Assembly (NCBI GenBank): GCA_905370255.1
Contig: CAJPKC010000103.1
Coordinates: 1-5,412 of the forward strand
Direction: 5' to 3'
DNA: 5,412 nucleotides
From: Streptococcus oralis
GTDB taxonomy: Bacteria > Bacillota > Bacilli > Lactobacillales > Streptococcaceae
Of this stretch, positions 5,289 through 5,412 are shown piece by piece. The position numbers and the translations under genes are program-made. The notes below the pieces were generated by a model. That model was not told where the DNA came from, searched no databases, and was given only the letters and a program-made list of their open reading frames with translations. Each line of letters begins with the position of its first letter. The stretch's first letter is position 1.

Positions 5289-5412
5289 ATGACACGTTAT
5301 CAAGATGATTTTTATGATGCTATAAATGGTGAGTGGGAAAAGACTGCAGTCATTCCAGCCGATAAATCACGAACAGGTGGTTTTATCGACCTTGACGAAG
5401 AAATTGAAGAGT
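5289..5412 (+). CDS. pepO: PepO endopeptidase (M13 / neprilysin family), N-terminal fragment cut by window end
   Basis: Zinc metallo-endopeptidase that cleaves oligopeptides; in pneumococcus also reported at the surface as a plasminogen- and fibronectin-binding protein. Only the first 41 codons are present, reading MTRYQDDFYDAINGEW and then VIPADKSRTGGFIDLDEEIEE. The DDFYDAINGEW stretch followed by IPADKS is typical of the streptococcal PepO N-terminus. The HExxH zinc site is far downstream and not in view, so function rests on this N-terminal match and on the known pepO-psaBCA neighbourhood. No signal peptide is present. The ribosome site is weak: AGGA at 5272-5275 is 13 bases from ATG, and a GAGA at 5280-5283 is closer. 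It is transcribed divergently from psaB. Confidence 0.88.
   Translation, partial: MTRYQDDFYDAINGEWEKTAVIPADKSRTGGFIDLDEEIEE

Noticed and set aside
1..5412. Checked for tRNA, rRNA, insertion sequences, BOX/RUP-type repeats, CRISPR arrays and attachment sites.
   Set aside because: The intergenic gaps (30, about 41, about 81, 120, 26 and 180 bases) hold only terminators, promoters and operators. No spaced repeats, transposase frames or tRNA-like folds were found.

Overview
The window looks like chromosomal DNA from a mitis-group Streptococcus (S. mitis / oralis / gordonii-like). The evidence is moderate-to-low GC, strong GGAGG-type ribosome binding sites, and proteins that closely match, by recalled family sequence, the pneumococcal/oral streptococcal manganese-uptake locus and its neighbours. 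The species cannot be fixed from the sequence alone.

Layout. On the + strand, 1-719 is the 3' part of the (p)ppGpp synthetase/hydrolase gene rel, broken by an in-frame TAA at 90-92. It is followed by dtd (750-1193, D-aminoacyl-tRNA deacylase) and a bidirectional hairpin terminator. On the - strand, read from right to left, are psaB (ABC ATPase), psaC (ABC permease) and psaA (lipoprotein metal receptor), which form the Mn(II) importer operon. A terminator follows, then tpx (atypical 2-Cys thiol peroxidase) with its own promoter, another terminator, and a DtxR/MntR-family manganese-responsive repressor gene (psaR/scaR). On the + strand, 5289 to the end is the start of pepO (M13 zinc endopeptidase), divergent from psaB. 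No gap between genes exceeds 180 bases.

How it works together. PsaA captures Mn(II) outside the cell and PsaC/PsaB import it. The repressor should sense intracellular Mn(II) and close the psaBCA promoter. Tpx supplies thiol-dependent peroxide defence, the physiology that Mn(II) import also serves in these H2O2-producing bacteria. The psaB promoter carries two identical spaced half-site motifs (AATTAA-N6-TTAAAA) exactly 22 bp apart, one over the -35 and one over the -10. They look like a tandem operator for the regulator encoded at the other end of the cluster.

The known genes are ordinary for the genus. No wholly novel system is visible. The points worth a second look are the nonsense codon in rel, the duplicated operator, the regulator promoter packed against the tpx terminator, and start-codon corrections for psaA and the regulator.
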